Assembly: GCA_025054715.1 (NCBI GenBank)
Contig: JANWYH010000006.1
Location: forward strand, 93,415 to 157,414
Direction of reading: 5' to 3'
Source of the DNA: Pyrinomonadaceae bacterium
GTDB lineage: Bacteria; Acidobacteriota; Blastocatellia; Pyrinomonadales; Pyrinomonadaceae
DNA: 64,000 nucleotides
The position numbers and the translations under genes are program-made. Each line of letters begins with the position of its first letter. The stretch's first letter is position 1. A model generated the notes under the pieces. It was not told where the DNA came from. It saw only the letters and a program-made list of their open reading frames with translations, and made no database searches. Positions 35,586 to 44,774 of the stretch are shown in pieces.

Positions 35586-35700
35586 TATTGTAAATTAACT
35601 TTGTAAAAAGCGAGCGTAAGACTTGAATTATTGATGCTATTGAAATTATCATTCATTTTTGTAGTTAGATAAGCTGGTTAGCTACATTTTTGTAAGAAAA

Positions 35701-37179
35701 GTGCTAGAAACACTTGAAAAATTCGGTCGTGTACTTACGGAAACAAATGGTTTAAGAAATGCTCTAAGTCGTGCTCTTTCGCAGCTACATTGTTCGATCG
35801 AGTTGGAAAAAAGTTTCGTAGCGCTTGTTGAACCACAACTAGAAACTTTGACGCTTTACGCAACGGAAGGCTTAAGCTTTAGCGATTACAGAAAATTAGA
35901 GACTCGCTTGAACAAAGGTCTTCTGAAAGAAGTCTGGGAAAAAGCGGAAGAATTGTATTTTGACAAACTTTCTAAAGAAGAATCTTTCGATTATACAAGC
36001 CATAAAGAAAATGCAAAACTCTACGCTGTTCCTATAATTTTTCAGAAAAAGAGTATCGGCATTTTCTGCTTAGAAACGAGCAAAGAAAACCTATCTTTTC
36101 CGTTCTTGAGGGTTCTGGCTTCGATGGTTTCTCAAGCCGCTAAACTGCAATGGGAAATAGCAAAAGAAAGAGAAAAACTGCATAAAGAAACTTCCTATTT
36201 ACAGCAAGAAATCAAAGAAAGATACAATTTTGATAACTTAATAGGAAACTCTAATGCAATGCGGCAAGTATATGCGCAAGTGTCACAAGTAGCAAAAACA
36301 AACGTAACTGTTTTGTTAAGAGGAGAAAGTGGAACAGGAAAGGAAATGATAGCCAATGCCATACACTTCAACAGTTTAAGAGCCAAAAAGCCCCTAGTAA
36401 AAATAAATTGCGCCGCATTACCGGATACACTTATAGAAGCTGAACTTTTCGGATATGAAAAAGGAGCTTTTACGGGAGCTTACAAGCAAAAGAAAGGACG
36501 CTTCGAGCTCGCCGACGGTGGAACGATCTTCCTTGATGAGGTAGGCGATTTGCCGATGCAAACGCAAGTAAAGCTTTTAAGAGTTCTTCAAGAAAGAGAA
36601 TTTGAAAGATTAGGAGGAACCGAAACCATAAGAGTCAATGTTCGAATCATTGCGGCAACTAACAAAAATTTAGAAGAGGAAATAGCAAAAGGGCGATTTC
36701 GTGAGGACTTATATTATAGGCTTAATGTCTTCACCATATTTTTACCACCTCTTAGAGAGAGAAAGTCTGACATTTTACTACTTGCAGAGCATTTTTTGGA
36801 AAAGTATGAGAACATTCATGGCAAACACATAAAAAGAATTTCTACTCCGGCGATCGATATGCTAACGTCTTATCACTGGCCCGGAAATGTCCGAGAACTC
36901 GAAAATGCTATCGAAAGAGCGGTTGTTGCTTGTGATGGACAGGTAATACACGCCTATCACTTACCACCTACCTTGCAAATGGCAGAAACTTCAGGAACTG
37001 TTCCGCAAGTTTCTTTGCAAGCAGCCGTTGCAGCTCTTGAAAAAGATTTAATTCAAGACGCCCTAAAAACGACAGGGGGTAATTGCGCAAAAGCGGCTGC
37101 TCTACTTCAAACAACCGAAAGAATTTTCAATTACAAAGTCAAAAAATACGGCATAAACCCAAAGCGATTTCGCCAATGA
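35701..37179 (+). CDS. Sigma-54-dependent activator with GAF domain
   Basis: A 492-residue enhancer-binding protein. Residues 10-155 form a GAF sensor domain, followed by a short coiled coil and a AAA+ domain with Walker A RGESGTGKEMIANAI (about residue 206), the sigma-54 contact loop GAFTGA (about residue 257), Walker B GGTIFLDEVGDLP and the arginine motif FREDLYYRLNVF. A Fis-type helix-turn-helix ends the protein (GNCAKAAALLQTTERIFNYKVKKYGI), resembling NifA/NtrC tails. The start is GTG. The stop overlaps the glnE start (ATGA), which suggests a role in nitrogen control. Confidence 0.9.
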   Translation: MLETLEKFGRVLTETNGLRNALSRALSQLHCSIELEKSFVALVEPQLETLTLYATEGLSFSDYRKLETRLNKGLLKEVWEKAEELYFDKLSKEESFDYTSHKENAKLYAVPIIFQKKSIGIFCLETSKENLSFPFLRVLASMVSQAAKLQWEIAKEREKLHKETSYLQQEIKERYNFDNLIGNSNAMRQVYAQVSQVAKTNVTVLLRGESGTGKEMIANAIHFNSLRAKKPLVKINCAALPDTLIEAELFGYEKGAFTGAYKQKKGRFELADGGTIFLDEVGDLPMQTQVKLLRVLQEREFERLGGTETIRVNVRIIAATNKNLEEEIAKGRFREDLYYRLNVFTIFLPPLRERKSDILLLAEHFLEKYENIHGKHIKRISTPAIDMLTSYHWPGNVRELENAIERAVVACDGQVIHAYHLPPTLQMAETSGTVPQVSLQAAVAALEKDLIQDALKTTGGNCAKAAALLQTTERIFNYKVKKYGINPKRFRQ

Positions 37180-39791
37180 TACCAGAACAAATAAAAGACA
37201 ATCTACCCGATATAGAACAAGCAGAACGATTCATAAATCTTTTTTTGGCAGAACATGGCATATCGAAACTAACCAGAAACAAAGAGCTTCTGGCAGACGT
37301 TCTTACCCTGGCCTCCTACTCTCCTTTTCTTGGAAATGTTATTCTTCAAAACCCTAATTACATTACTTGGCTTTCTAAGCAAAGAAAAGAACCAAAGGTT
37401 CGCAATAAAGAAGAGCTTTTAGAATCGCTTGCTCGCTTCAGAATGACAAATTTCGATCTACCACTTCTTGAGCTTTTTAATCGCTTCAAGCAGAGAGAGT
37501 TCTTAAGAATCTACTTAGATGACATCAAACGACTAAAAACCATTGCTGAAGTTACAGAAGAAATTGCCGACCTTGCCGATGCGATCCTAGAAAATGCGCT
37601 TCGTTTTGCTAGTCAAGAAATGAACGATCTATACGGCATCCCGTTAGAAAAAGACCCAAAGGGCAGAACAAGAATAGCAGAATTTTGCATTGTTGCATTG
37701 GGGAAACTAGGCTCAAAAGAGTTAAATTATGCCTCAGACATAGATTTGATGTTTCTTTATTCAGGCGAAGGAGCAACTTCGGGCACTGGAGCAAAAGGAA
37801 CAATTACAAATCGGGAGTATTTTGTAAAGCTTTCAGAAAAAATAATAAGACTCGTCAGCGGAGGAATCAGCAAAAACGGTGCTTACAGGATAGACCTACG
37901 TTTAAGACCTCATGGCAGAGTTGGTGCCATAGCTGTTACGGTTACCGAAGCAGTAAACTACTACAAATCAATCTCTAAGCTATGGGAAAGACAAGCACTT
38001 ATCCGAGCTCGTTTAAGTGCAGGAGATGCTAGTGTTTTCAAAAGTTTCTATGAAGAAGTTGTAGAGTTGATTTTCCCTACAGAAATTTCTGTTCGAGAAG
38101 CTCTAGAAAGTGTGCGTTTATCCAAAGAAAAAATAAATTTTGAACATAGAAATACAAAGGGCTTCAATGTAAAGCTTGGAAAAGGCGGAATCAGAGATAT
38201 TGAATTCATCGCACAAGCTCTGCAAATAGTTTATGGCGGAAAGGATTTCTGGGTTCGTTCACCTCATACTCTTATAGCTCTTTCCCGATTAGCTGATAGA
38301 GAACTCATATCAATGAACGAGTTAAGACAGTTATCAAATGCATATACTTTTTTAAGAAGATTAGAGCATCATCTGCAAATGGAGCATGGGCTTCAAACTC
38401 ATACCGTTCCTGATAGCGTCGAAAAAAAACAAATCCTTGCACGCAAAATGCACCTTTCTTCGAAAGAAGAATTCGAAAGCAAACTAGCATTCCATACGCA
38501 AAATGTAACTCGCATCTTTGAACGAGTTTTCACTAAAGCTCATAAACCTTTATTTTCCTTTGAACCAGAAAAGATTGTAAAGAAGCTTGAAAACAAACTT
38601 CCTGCTAGGATTGTTTCGATTCTCGGAAACGATTTTCATAACACAGAAAAACTTGACTTCTTAGAACACTTCTGCCAAACCTCACCTTATCTTTCTGAAA
38701 TGCTGACATCAAAGGAGCTAATACTGAGTCTTATTGAAAAACCCCAGTCCTTCGAAAAGAAAAACTTTACAATGGAATTGCTTTCTGCTGTGAAAACAAG
38801 GGAAGCCTTTTCTGAAAAGCTTTCCATTTTACGCAAAGCATGGTCAAAGCTTTTCCTTGAAATAGCAGTTTCGGATATCCTGAATAAGATAAGCTACTCA
38901 CAGGCAAAACTTCTTCAAACAGAACTAGCCGATGCAAGTATATTCGTTGCCTTAGAAATGGCGAAAGAAGAGGCTTTCAGCAAGGCAAACGTAGAAATCT
39001 TCGGACTTGGCAAGCTCGGTGGAAAGGGGATGGATTATGGTTCAGACCTTGATCTCATATTTGTATCTGACACAAAAAACCAAAAAGTTTGTGAGTTAAT
39101 TCTCAAGGTTTTATCAAATTTTACTCGTGAAGGAAATCTTTACCGAGTTGATCTACGCTTAAGACCTTACGGTAAAGACGGAGCAATTTGTATTTCTGAA
39201 AATGCTTTTCTTGAGTATCTAGAATCAAAATCCGCTATTTGGGAATGGCTAGCCTATGTGAAGCTGCGTGGAATATTATCATCTTCGAAGAGACTCGAGC
39301 TTGAGGCAAAAAGCATCATTTACGAACGCGCTAAAAAAATTCATTTAGAAACTCTAAAAACGGAAACTCGACGAATACGTCATCTGCTCGAGCAAAAGGT
39401 CGCTGGTCGCAAGGATTTCAACATAAAATTTAGCTTCGGCGGAAAGCTTGATGTATATTTTGCAATGAGATTTCTTCAACTAAAGGATGCAATTTTCGAC
39501 GATGAGCAAGATCGATCTACACTCACGATGTTGAAAAAGCTATACGTTAACGGTTCTCTTACAAAGCGCGATTTTGAAGCATTCTACAACGGTTACAATT
39601 TTCTAAATCAACTTGATCATCTTATTCGCCTTACCGTCGGGCCTACAAATTATGTCCCGCTTTCAAATCAGCAAGCAATTAGAGTAATTTTAGAAAGGAT
39701 GCAACTAAAAAGCGTCGAACAGTTAAGAGAGCATCTTCTTTTTCATCGCTTGGAAATTCACAAAGCTTTTGAAAGGGTGCTTGAAGAATGA
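37176..39791 (+). CDS. glnE: Glutamine synthetase adenylyltransferase/deadenylase
   Basis: An 871-residue bifunctional enzyme that attaches and removes AMP on glutamine synthetase in response to nitrogen status. Two nucleotidyltransferase domains are visible: LGKLGSKELNYASDIDLMF (about residue 180) and LGKLGGKGMDYGSDLDLIF (about residue 615), each with the metal-binding DxD. Each is followed by a DLRLRPHG/DLRLRPYG segment. I start it at ATG 37176, which overlaps the activator's stop; a longer frame from 37083 would run through the activator gene. It is slightly shorter than the E. coli protein (946). Its stop overlaps birA. Confidence 0.94.
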   Translation: MIPEQIKDNLPDIEQAERFINLFLAEHGISKLTRNKELLADVLTLASYSPFLGNVILQNPNYITWLSKQRKEPKVRNKEELLESLARFRMTNFDLPLLELFNRFKQREFLRIYLDDIKRLKTIAEVTEEIADLADAILENALRFASQEMNDLYGIPLEKDPKGRTRIAEFCIVALGKLGSKELNYASDIDLMFLYSGEGATSGTGAKGTITNREYFVKLSEKIIRLVSGGISKNGAYRIDLRLRPHGRVGAIAVTVTEAVNYYKSISKLWERQALIRARLSAGDASVFKSFYEEVVELIFPTEISVREALESVRLSKEKINFEHRNTKGFNVKLGKGGIRDIEFIAQALQIVYGGKDFWVRSPHTLIALSRLADRELISMNELRQLSNAYTFLRRLEHHLQMEHGLQTHTVPDSVEKKQILARKMHLSSKEEFESKLAFHTQNVTRIFERVFTKAHKPLFSFEPEKIVKKLENKLPARIVSILGNDFHNTEKLDFLEHFCQTSPYLSEMLTSKELILSLIEKPQSFEKKNFTMELLSAVKTREAFSEKLSILRKAWSKLFLEIAVSDILNKISYSQAKLLQTELADASIFVALEMAKEEAFSKANVEIFGLGKLGGKGMDYGSDLDLIFVSDTKNQKVCELILKVLSNFTREGNLYRVDLRLRPYGKDGAICISENAFLEYLESKSAIWEWLAYVKLRGILSSSKRLELEAKSIIYERAKKIHLETLKTETRRIRHLLEQKVAGRKDFNIKFSFGGKLDVYFAMRFLQLKDAIFDDEQDRSTLTMLKKLYVNGSLTKRDFEAFYNGYNFLNQLDHLIRLTVGPTNYVPLSNQQAIRVILERMQLKSVEQLREHLLFHRLEIHKAFERVLEE

Positions 39792-40531
39792 ATTTTACTT
39801 TTCTACATTTTGATACGCTCGAATCAACAAATGACGAAGCATCTCGCCAAGCAAGACTCGGCGCGCAAGAAGGCTTGTGCGTGATAGCTAGACAACAAAC
39901 TCGTGGGCGCGGAAGATACGGCCGCCAATGGTTTTCACCGATGGACGCAGGTCTTTATTTTAGCCTTATTCTCAGACCAAAACTTACAGCAGAAAAAATA
40001 CCGCTAATTACTCTAATGAGCGCCGTAGCAGTCCACGATTCTTTAGAGTCGCTCTATCTTCTTGAATGCGATATCAAATGGGTTAATGACATTTTGATCA
40101 AGGACAAGAAAATTTGCGGAATTCTCGCAGAAACGGTTGAAACATCATTAGGTTTAGCCGTAGTTGTTGGCATCGGCATAAATTTAACTAAGCAAAGCGT
40201 CCAACCGGAACTTTCTGATGTAGCTACCTCAATTGAAAGCGAAACAGGCAAGAAACCAGATAAAAATGCTTTAGTTAGCTCGCTAACTGCAAATTTGGAG
40301 AAATTTTACCTAATGCTACTGGCTGAAAAAGGCGATGAAGAAATTTGCAAATGCTGGACTGAACGCTCATCATACGCTTTCGGGAAAAGAATAAAAGCTA
40401 GAGTAAGTGGTCATACCATAGAAGGCGTAACGAAAGGAATAGACAAAAATGGAGCTTTGATTTTAAGAACCGACTTAGGAGACGTTCAAACTATAACAGC
40501 TGGCGAGATCGAGCAGCTACGGCAGGTCTAG
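39788..40531 (+). CDS. birA: Biotin-protein ligase (no repressor domain)
   Basis: A 247-residue BirA that joins biotin to carboxylase carrier proteins. It begins directly with the catalytic domain (FDTLESTNDEASR, then TRGRGRYGRQWFSP with the biotinyl-AMP glycine-rich loop, and KWVNDILIKDKKICGILAE). There is no N-terminal helix-turn-helix, so it is the monofunctional type. The C-terminal SH3-like domain (KARVSGHTIEGVTKGIDKNG) is present. The ATG overlaps the glnE stop by 4 bases. Confidence 0.93.
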   Translation: MNFTFLHFDTLESTNDEASRQARLGAQEGLCVIARQQTRGRGRYGRQWFSPMDAGLYFSLILRPKLTAEKIPLITLMSAVAVHDSLESLYLLECDIKWVNDILIKDKKICGILAETVETSLGLAVVVGIGINLTKQSVQPELSDVATSIESETGKKPDKNALVSSLTANLEKFYLMLLAEKGDEEICKCWTERSSYAFGKRIKARVSGHTIEGVTKGIDKNGALILRTDLGDVQTITAGEIEQLRQV

Positions 40532-40586
40532 AAGATTTGAATTTTCAGTTAAAGAAATGTAAATTAAAACTGGTGCAAGGAAAAAT

Positions 40587-40871
40587 ATGAGAAAAGAAAG
40601 TGCCAACTGGATTGAAAAAAGCGAAGAAGGATGGGAGAAAGTCTCCGTTAGAACGACCATACTCGTAAAAAACAACATGATAGGACTTTTGGGTCTAAAA
40701 ACTGCGCCCATCGGTGGTATGATTTGCCGAATTGACCCAAGAGAACCTAGACCAGCCATTAAGGTTTATAACGATCCGGAAGCAGCAACTGAGTGGTTTA
40801 TTAAGAGCCTTAGAACAAGTCAAGAAAACGGTTGGCGTATCGTTTACGATGGTCTGCCGTTATATGGCTAA
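40587..40871 (+). CDS. Small protein of unknown function
   Basis: A 94-residue protein I do not recognise. It has no signal peptide or clear membrane helix; the middle is moderately hydrophobic (TTILVKNNMIGLLGLK). The remainder is mixed, with the patterns CRIDPREPRPAIKVYNDPEAA and WRIVYDGLPLYG. It lies between birA and coaX, 3 bases before coaX and in the same direction, so it is probably co-transcribed with cofactor genes. That position is the only hint of function. Confidence 0.65.
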   Translation: MRKESANWIEKSEEGWEKVSVRTTILVKNNMIGLLGLKTAPIGGMICRIDPREPRPAIKVYNDPEAATEWFIKSLRTSQENGWRIVYDGLPLYG

Positions 40872-40874
40872 TCT

Positions 40875-41648
40875 ATGCTTTTGGCTGTTGATGTCGGAAA
40901 CACTGCAACTAAACTTGCACTCTTTTCTGAAAACAAATTAAGCGAGCGCTTCATAATCCCAACTCTGAAAGGTAAAACCGCTGAAGAGCTTTATGAAACA
41001 TTCAACGAGAAAAACATTCGTTTTTCGGATGTAATAGTCTGTTCGGTCGTTCCTGAAATAGACTCCATCCTTCAAAAGCTTTTCAAGCATTTCTTTGGCA
41101 AAGACCCCATTTTTGTAGACCATAACACAGAACTTGACATTTCCATAAACTACAATCCTCCAGAAAGTTTAGGCGCAGATAGACTTATCAATGCCTTTTC
41201 AGTTTTAGAAAAATACGGAGAGACATCAATAATCTGCGATTTTGGAACTGCAACCACAGTTGATTTAGTAACCAAAGACCGCGAATTCCTAGGTGGAGTC
41301 ATAGTCCCAGGCATAGGTACTCTCTCTGATGCTCTATCAATTAAAACATCGAAGTTACCTAAGGTAGAGATCCGTAAACCCGAAAAGCTTCTCGGAAATT
41401 CAACTTCGGAATGCATTCAGGCAGGAATTTTTCACGGCTATCTTGGCATGATCGAACGACTAATAGTAAACATGCAATCTGAAATCAAAGAAAAAGCTCT
41501 AGTAATAACAACTGGTGGCTGGGCAAATTTGATAGCTGAAAATTTAGACCTAATCGAGATCGTTGACGAAAATCTTACCCTCGAAGGCTTAAACTTATTT
41601 TTCACAAGGTTAATTGGAAACTTGCCAACTAATAACATTCAGGTTTAG
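40875..41648 (+). CDS. coaX: Type III pantothenate kinase
   Basis: A 257-residue CoaX that phosphorylates pantothenate in the first step of coenzyme A synthesis. The ATP-binding ASKHA motifs are LLAVDVGNTATKLALF at the N-terminus, PPESLGADRLINAFSVL and ICDFGTATTVDLVTKDREF with GGVIVPG. TTGGWANLIA is the late glycine motif. It lies in a run with birA, so both cofactor enzymes may share a transcript. Confidence 0.94.
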   Translation: MLLAVDVGNTATKLALFSENKLSERFIIPTLKGKTAEELYETFNEKNIRFSDVIVCSVVPEIDSILQKLFKHFFGKDPIFVDHNTELDISINYNPPESLGADRLINAFSVLEKYGETSIICDFGTATTVDLVTKDREFLGGVIVPGIGTLSDALSIKTSKLPKVEIRKPEKLLGNSTSECIQAGIFHGYLGMIERLIVNMQSEIKEKALVITTGGWANLIAENLDLIEIVDENLTLEGLNLFFTRLIGNLPTNNIQV

Positions 41649-41658
41649 ACTCTTTCTG

Positions 41659-42273
41659 ATGGATTTTCAAAAATACTGCAAGCAGCTTGCTTTTGCCGGC
41701 TATGAATTTTATCGTCGAGGTTGGGTATTTGGAAACAGTGGTGATTTTAGTGCTTTGATTTCACGCAATCCCTTCCGGCTTTGCATAACTGCCAGCGAAA
41801 ACGAAAAAGGCTCTCTAGATGAAACAAATTTTCTTGAAATAGATGATAATGACGAGGTTTTACAAGGTTTCGGTTTCCCTCCACCTACAACCTTGATTCA
41901 CTTAGCAATTTATAGATTACGAAGCGAAGCAAATGCCGTACTTCAAACTCATTCGGTCTGGGATGTCATTCTTTCGGATCGATTCTTTGAAAACGGTTAC
42001 ATAAAAATAGAAGGATATGAGATGCTAAAAGGCTTACTAGGTGTAAAGTCGCACGAACATTGCGAAATCATTCCGATAATCGAAAATTCTCAAGATTATA
42101 TTGCTTTATCCCATGTAGTTGAAAATCTTCTAAGAGAAAATCCTAGCATACACGCTTTCCTAATACGTCGTAATGGTCTTTACACTTGGGGTCGAAACGT
42201 TACTGAAGCTAAAAGGCACGTAGAAATTTTAGAGTTTCTGCTTGAGGTTACGGGAAGAAATTTGCTATCTTAA
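41659..42273 (+). CDS. MtnB-like class II aldolase fold protein with lost metal ligands
   Basis: A 204-residue protein of the methylthioribulose-1-phosphate dehydratase (MtnB) group of the methionine salvage pathway. Family stretches are present: WVFGNSGDFSALIS, ITASENEKGSL, QTHSVWDVILS, IEGYEMLKGLLG and RRNGLYTWGRNVTEAKRHVE. MtnB normally binds zinc with H-T-H and the H of HGLYTWG. Here the first and third ligands are Gln (codon CAA) and Asn (codon AAT), each one base change from His. Only one ligand histidine remains. Catalytic activity is therefore doubtful. I start it at ATG 41659 to avoid overlap with coaX. The 3' end overlaps the convergent LCAT-like gene by 9 bases. Confidence 0.75.
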   Translation: MDFQKYCKQLAFAGYEFYRRGWVFGNSGDFSALISRNPFRLCITASENEKGSLDETNFLEIDDNDEVLQGFGFPPPTTLIHLAIYRLRSEANAVLQTHSVWDVILSDRFFENGYIKIEGYEMLKGLLGVKSHEHCEIIPIIENSQDYIALSHVVENLLRENPSIHAFLIRRNGLYTWGRNVTEAKRHVEILEFLLEVTGRNLLS

Positions 42274-43548
42274 ACGCTCAAGAATATATCTTTGAACATC
42301 AGGATTTGCAGCTAATCTATCATGCTCCTCACAAACAATGTATGTGTCGCTCCCGTTCACAGTTTTCCCAAGCAGCGAATCCAAGGTTACAACGCCATCA
42401 CCCTGTGTATAAAGTAATTTTCTTAACTTCCTAGCATCTATTTTTTTCCCGTCTTCTGTTGAAACACTTTTGTTTTCAAATAGAACTTCCCACCTAGCCT
42501 TTTCTCGATACATCAAGACGGCACCTAATGTTTTTTTGCAGTTGCTGCCTATCTTGAAAAATCTTACCGTGGATTTGTTAGTAGAATCAAAGCTAACTGC
42601 TTTCTGGAAAATTCTTGCTCTTTCCAAAACAGCTTTGAGATACTCCCTAGCAACTTGTAGATCGAATTCTTCTTGTAGATTTTTTTCACTAAAAATCCCT
42701 AGCCCATATAGTTCCCAAGTATTACTATCAAAAAGATCTATCTCCATCAGATCGAGATTTTCGTCATAAACCCACTTGACGTTTTCGTGCGGAAGCAGCT
42801 GATAAACAGATTGAATAGTGAATAGATCAAACATTGTTAAGTTCTGCAAAAACGGAAGATTGATATTGAAGTTTATTCTGAGAATTGAGTAGCCCTTAAG
42901 AAGAGCTCTAAAGGCTAAAACTGAACCTTTATTAGGTGTTCCTATCAAAAAAACTCTTCTGAAATGCTTTGCTCCTTTCCAAGTAGCCTTTAAGCTAGGC
43001 GGTGGGTCTTCGTCTCCATACATTACGGCATATCGAGCTATCAACCCACCCATTGAATGTGCTATTACGTCAAACTTCAAGTTTGGTTGCTTTAGTTTCC
43101 ACTTTACAAATTCTATTTTCTGTATCAGAAGCTTTGCATTTTCGATATTATCTAAACGCCAGTCATAAGGAAAAACGTAGAAGGCATTTCTGGCCTTAGG
43201 ATTTTCCCAAGTAGCCTCGACCCAACCGTTTATTACCAGATTTCTGATAAGCCCTTGGTAGATATCTTGTGAAGGGAAAAATGCTACTTTTACCTGTCTT
43301 AGAACATCTCCCGGAACGAGGTTATCCCGATTTTCACTTAAATTTGCTGATATTGGAAGTCTTAGATCATCGTCTTTTGAGCGAGATAATTTGAACCATA
43401 CCTTCTCCTCTGTGTTTTTATTTATTAGCTCAGAACCGAGAAGTCCTGGAATTATGACAATAGGATTTTTCTGGCTTTGAGCAAGTCCATCGAAATAGAC
43501 AAAGCAAAGAAAAAGCAACAGTGCGAAGCACTTAGAAGAATTCAACAT
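42265..43548 (-). CDS. Secreted LCAT-like acyltransferase/lipase (copy 1)
   Basis: A 427-residue alpha/beta hydrolase of the lecithin:cholesterol acyltransferase-like group. The N-terminus has a signal peptide ([20 protein letters not shown]). The family motif [13 protein letters not shown] is followed by PYDWRLDN, the nucleophile elbow [15 protein letters not shown] (about residue 163), GTPNKGS, an acidic residue in [11 protein letters not shown] and the histidine in CEEHDRL. All three catalytic residues appear intact. It likely acts on phospholipids outside the cytoplasm. I start it at ATG 43548 with AAGG upstream; this overlaps the mqnD stop by 17 bases. A paralogue lies at 46216-47586. 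Confidence 0.85.
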   Translation of the reverse strand: MLNSSKCFALLLFLCFVYFDGLAQSQKNPIVIIPGLLGSELINKNTEEKVWFKLSRSKDDDLRLPISANLSENRDNLVPGDVLRQVKVAFFPSQDIYQGLIRNLVINGWVEATWENPKARNAFYVFPYDWRLDNIENAKLLIQKIEFVKWKLKQPNLKFDVIAHSMGGLIARYAVMYGDEDPPPSLKATWKGAKHFRRVFLIGTPNKGSVLAFRALLKGYSILRINFNINLPFLQNLTMFDLFTIQSVYQLLPHENVKWVYDENLDLMEIDLFDSNTWELYGLGIFSEKNLQEEFDLQVAREYLKAVLERARIFQKAVSFDSTNKSTVRFFKIGSNCKKTLGAVLMYREKARWEVLFENKSVSTEDGKKIDARKLRKLLYTQGDGVVTLDSLLGKTVNGSDTYIVCEEHDRLAANPDVQRYILERLR

Positions 43549-44377
43549 CAACCTTATGCTTGATAACTCCCTTCTCATAACCTTCCAAAAGAAATCTTCG
43601 AACGCTTTCTCTGCCTTCTTCACCGTAATCAAGCGTTAGGTCATTAACCCACATTGCAACGAATTTATCCGCTAACTCAGGAGTCATTTCTCTTGCAAAT
43701 TGCATCGCATAAGCAAGCGCATCTTCTCGATGCTCTAAAGAGTATTGAATGCTACGTTTCAGATACTCAGAGACCCTCTGAATTAGTTCTCTACCCAAGT
43801 CCCTTTTTATTGCATTTCCACCCATTGGAAGCGGCAAGCCAGTTTTTTCATACCACCACTCTCCGAGATCCAAAATTTTATCCAGCCCCAAATCAGCGTA
43901 GTAAAGCTGTCCCTCGTGAATTAAGAGTCCAGCATCTACTTCACCCTTTTTTACAGCATCTATGATTTTATCAAATGGAACAACTTTGTATTGAAAATCC
44001 TGATTGTATATTCGCAAGGCAAGAAAGGCACTTGTAAGCTCACCGGGAACGGCTATTTTCAACTTGCCTATATCCTCTGGCTTTTTCGGTTCGAGCGATA
44101 CTACAATCGGTCCGTATCCTCTACCTATGCTTGCCCCGTGAGGTAGGAGAACATACTTGTCAGCTACGTAAGCGTAAGCGTGAAAACTTATAGCTGTTAC
44201 ATCGTAAGTTCCCTTCATTGCTTCTTCGTTAAGTGTTTGAATATCCTTGAGAACATGTTCGAATTTTATGTCTCCTGTGTCCAACTTATTTGTCGCCAAG
44301 CCATAAAACATAAAAGCATCATCAGAATCAGGCGAATGCGCAATGGTAATTTTTTTTAATTCAGTTTTTGCTTCCAT
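43532..44377 (-). CDS. mqnD: MqnD-family protein (1,4-dihydroxy-6-naphthoate synthase type)
   Basis: A 281-residue periplasmic-binding-protein-fold enzyme of the MqnA/MqnD group, the alternative futalosine route to menaquinone. The opening [14 protein letters not shown] is the family signature (MqnD: SPCPNDTFIFYAL). [20 protein letters not shown] and [19 protein letters not shown] follow it. MqnD cleaves cyclic de-hypoxanthine futalosine; MqnA is the alternative assignment. ubiX upstream could serve the later decarboxylation step of the same pathway. Confidence 0.78.
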   Translation of the reverse strand: MEAKTELKKITIAHSPDSDDAFMFYGLATNKLDTGDIKFEHVLKDIQTLNEEAMKGTYDVTAISFHAYAYVADKYVLLPHGASIGRGYGPIVVSLEPKKPEDIGKLKIAVPGELTSAFLALRIYNQDFQYKVVPFDKIIDAVKKGEVDAGLLIHEGQLYYADLGLDKILDLGEWWYEKTGLPLPMGGNAIKRDLGRELIQRVSEYLKRSIQYSLEHREDALAYAMQFAREMTPELADKFVAMWVNDLTLDYGEEGRESVRRFLLEGYEKGVIKHKVDVEFF

Positions 44378-44774
44378 AATTTCAAACTCCCTTCAAGCTT
44401 TACATTAGAAATTCCCGTATTATCGTAAAGTAGTTATTTTACTTTTTCTTCGCGCTTTACGAAAAATTCTTCTCAACTCAAAATTCTCCCTTCCTGCCCT
44501 ACTGGTATCGAAAACGATAAAAAAGCCGAAAGTGTTTCATCTGCTGATTTTCCAAAACCTAGCATTTGCTGATTTTGAAACTTTTTAAAAACCGAATATG
44601 TCTTTGGAAAAATTATTCCTTTGTCAAGTGCGCGAATGTCTTTGATTTTTCATGCCGTAAAGCTGAAGAAAATTTTTGCATAACGAGAAATGAAATTTTT
44701 GCACTCCAGAGAACGAAGTTTTCTCACCCAATTTCGGTAAAAGCTTCCTTGTTTTGTGAACCTTTCAATAGGTC
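44378..44774. other. 397-base gap without a recognisable gene
   Basis: It lies between mqnD and ubiX, both on the minus strand. I see short repeats only: AAAGTA/TACTTT near 44430 and two copies of TGCTGATTTT near 44545 and 44570. Two short overlapping frames are present but have no coding signs. It may contain the mqnD promoter. Confidence 0.5.

Larger units (their letters stand above)
35380..35700. promoter_or_regulatory. 321-base divergent gap with several inverted repeats
   Basis: No gene is visible. The gap separates rluD (leftward) from the sigma-54 activator (rightward). It contains a 10-bp inverted repeat with a long loop (35437-35492), a 20-bp palindrome (35566-35585) and a related imperfect copy of that palindrome just before the activator start (35681-35696). 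TTGAAT near 35633 followed 18 bases later by TATCAT is a weak promoter candidate. Confidence 0.6.

Noticed and set aside
37083..37175. Longer glnE start reaching into the sigma-54 activator gene
   Set aside because: The extra residues are read out of frame from the activator's helix-turn-helix, and the ATG at 37176 matches the family start and overlaps the activator stop.
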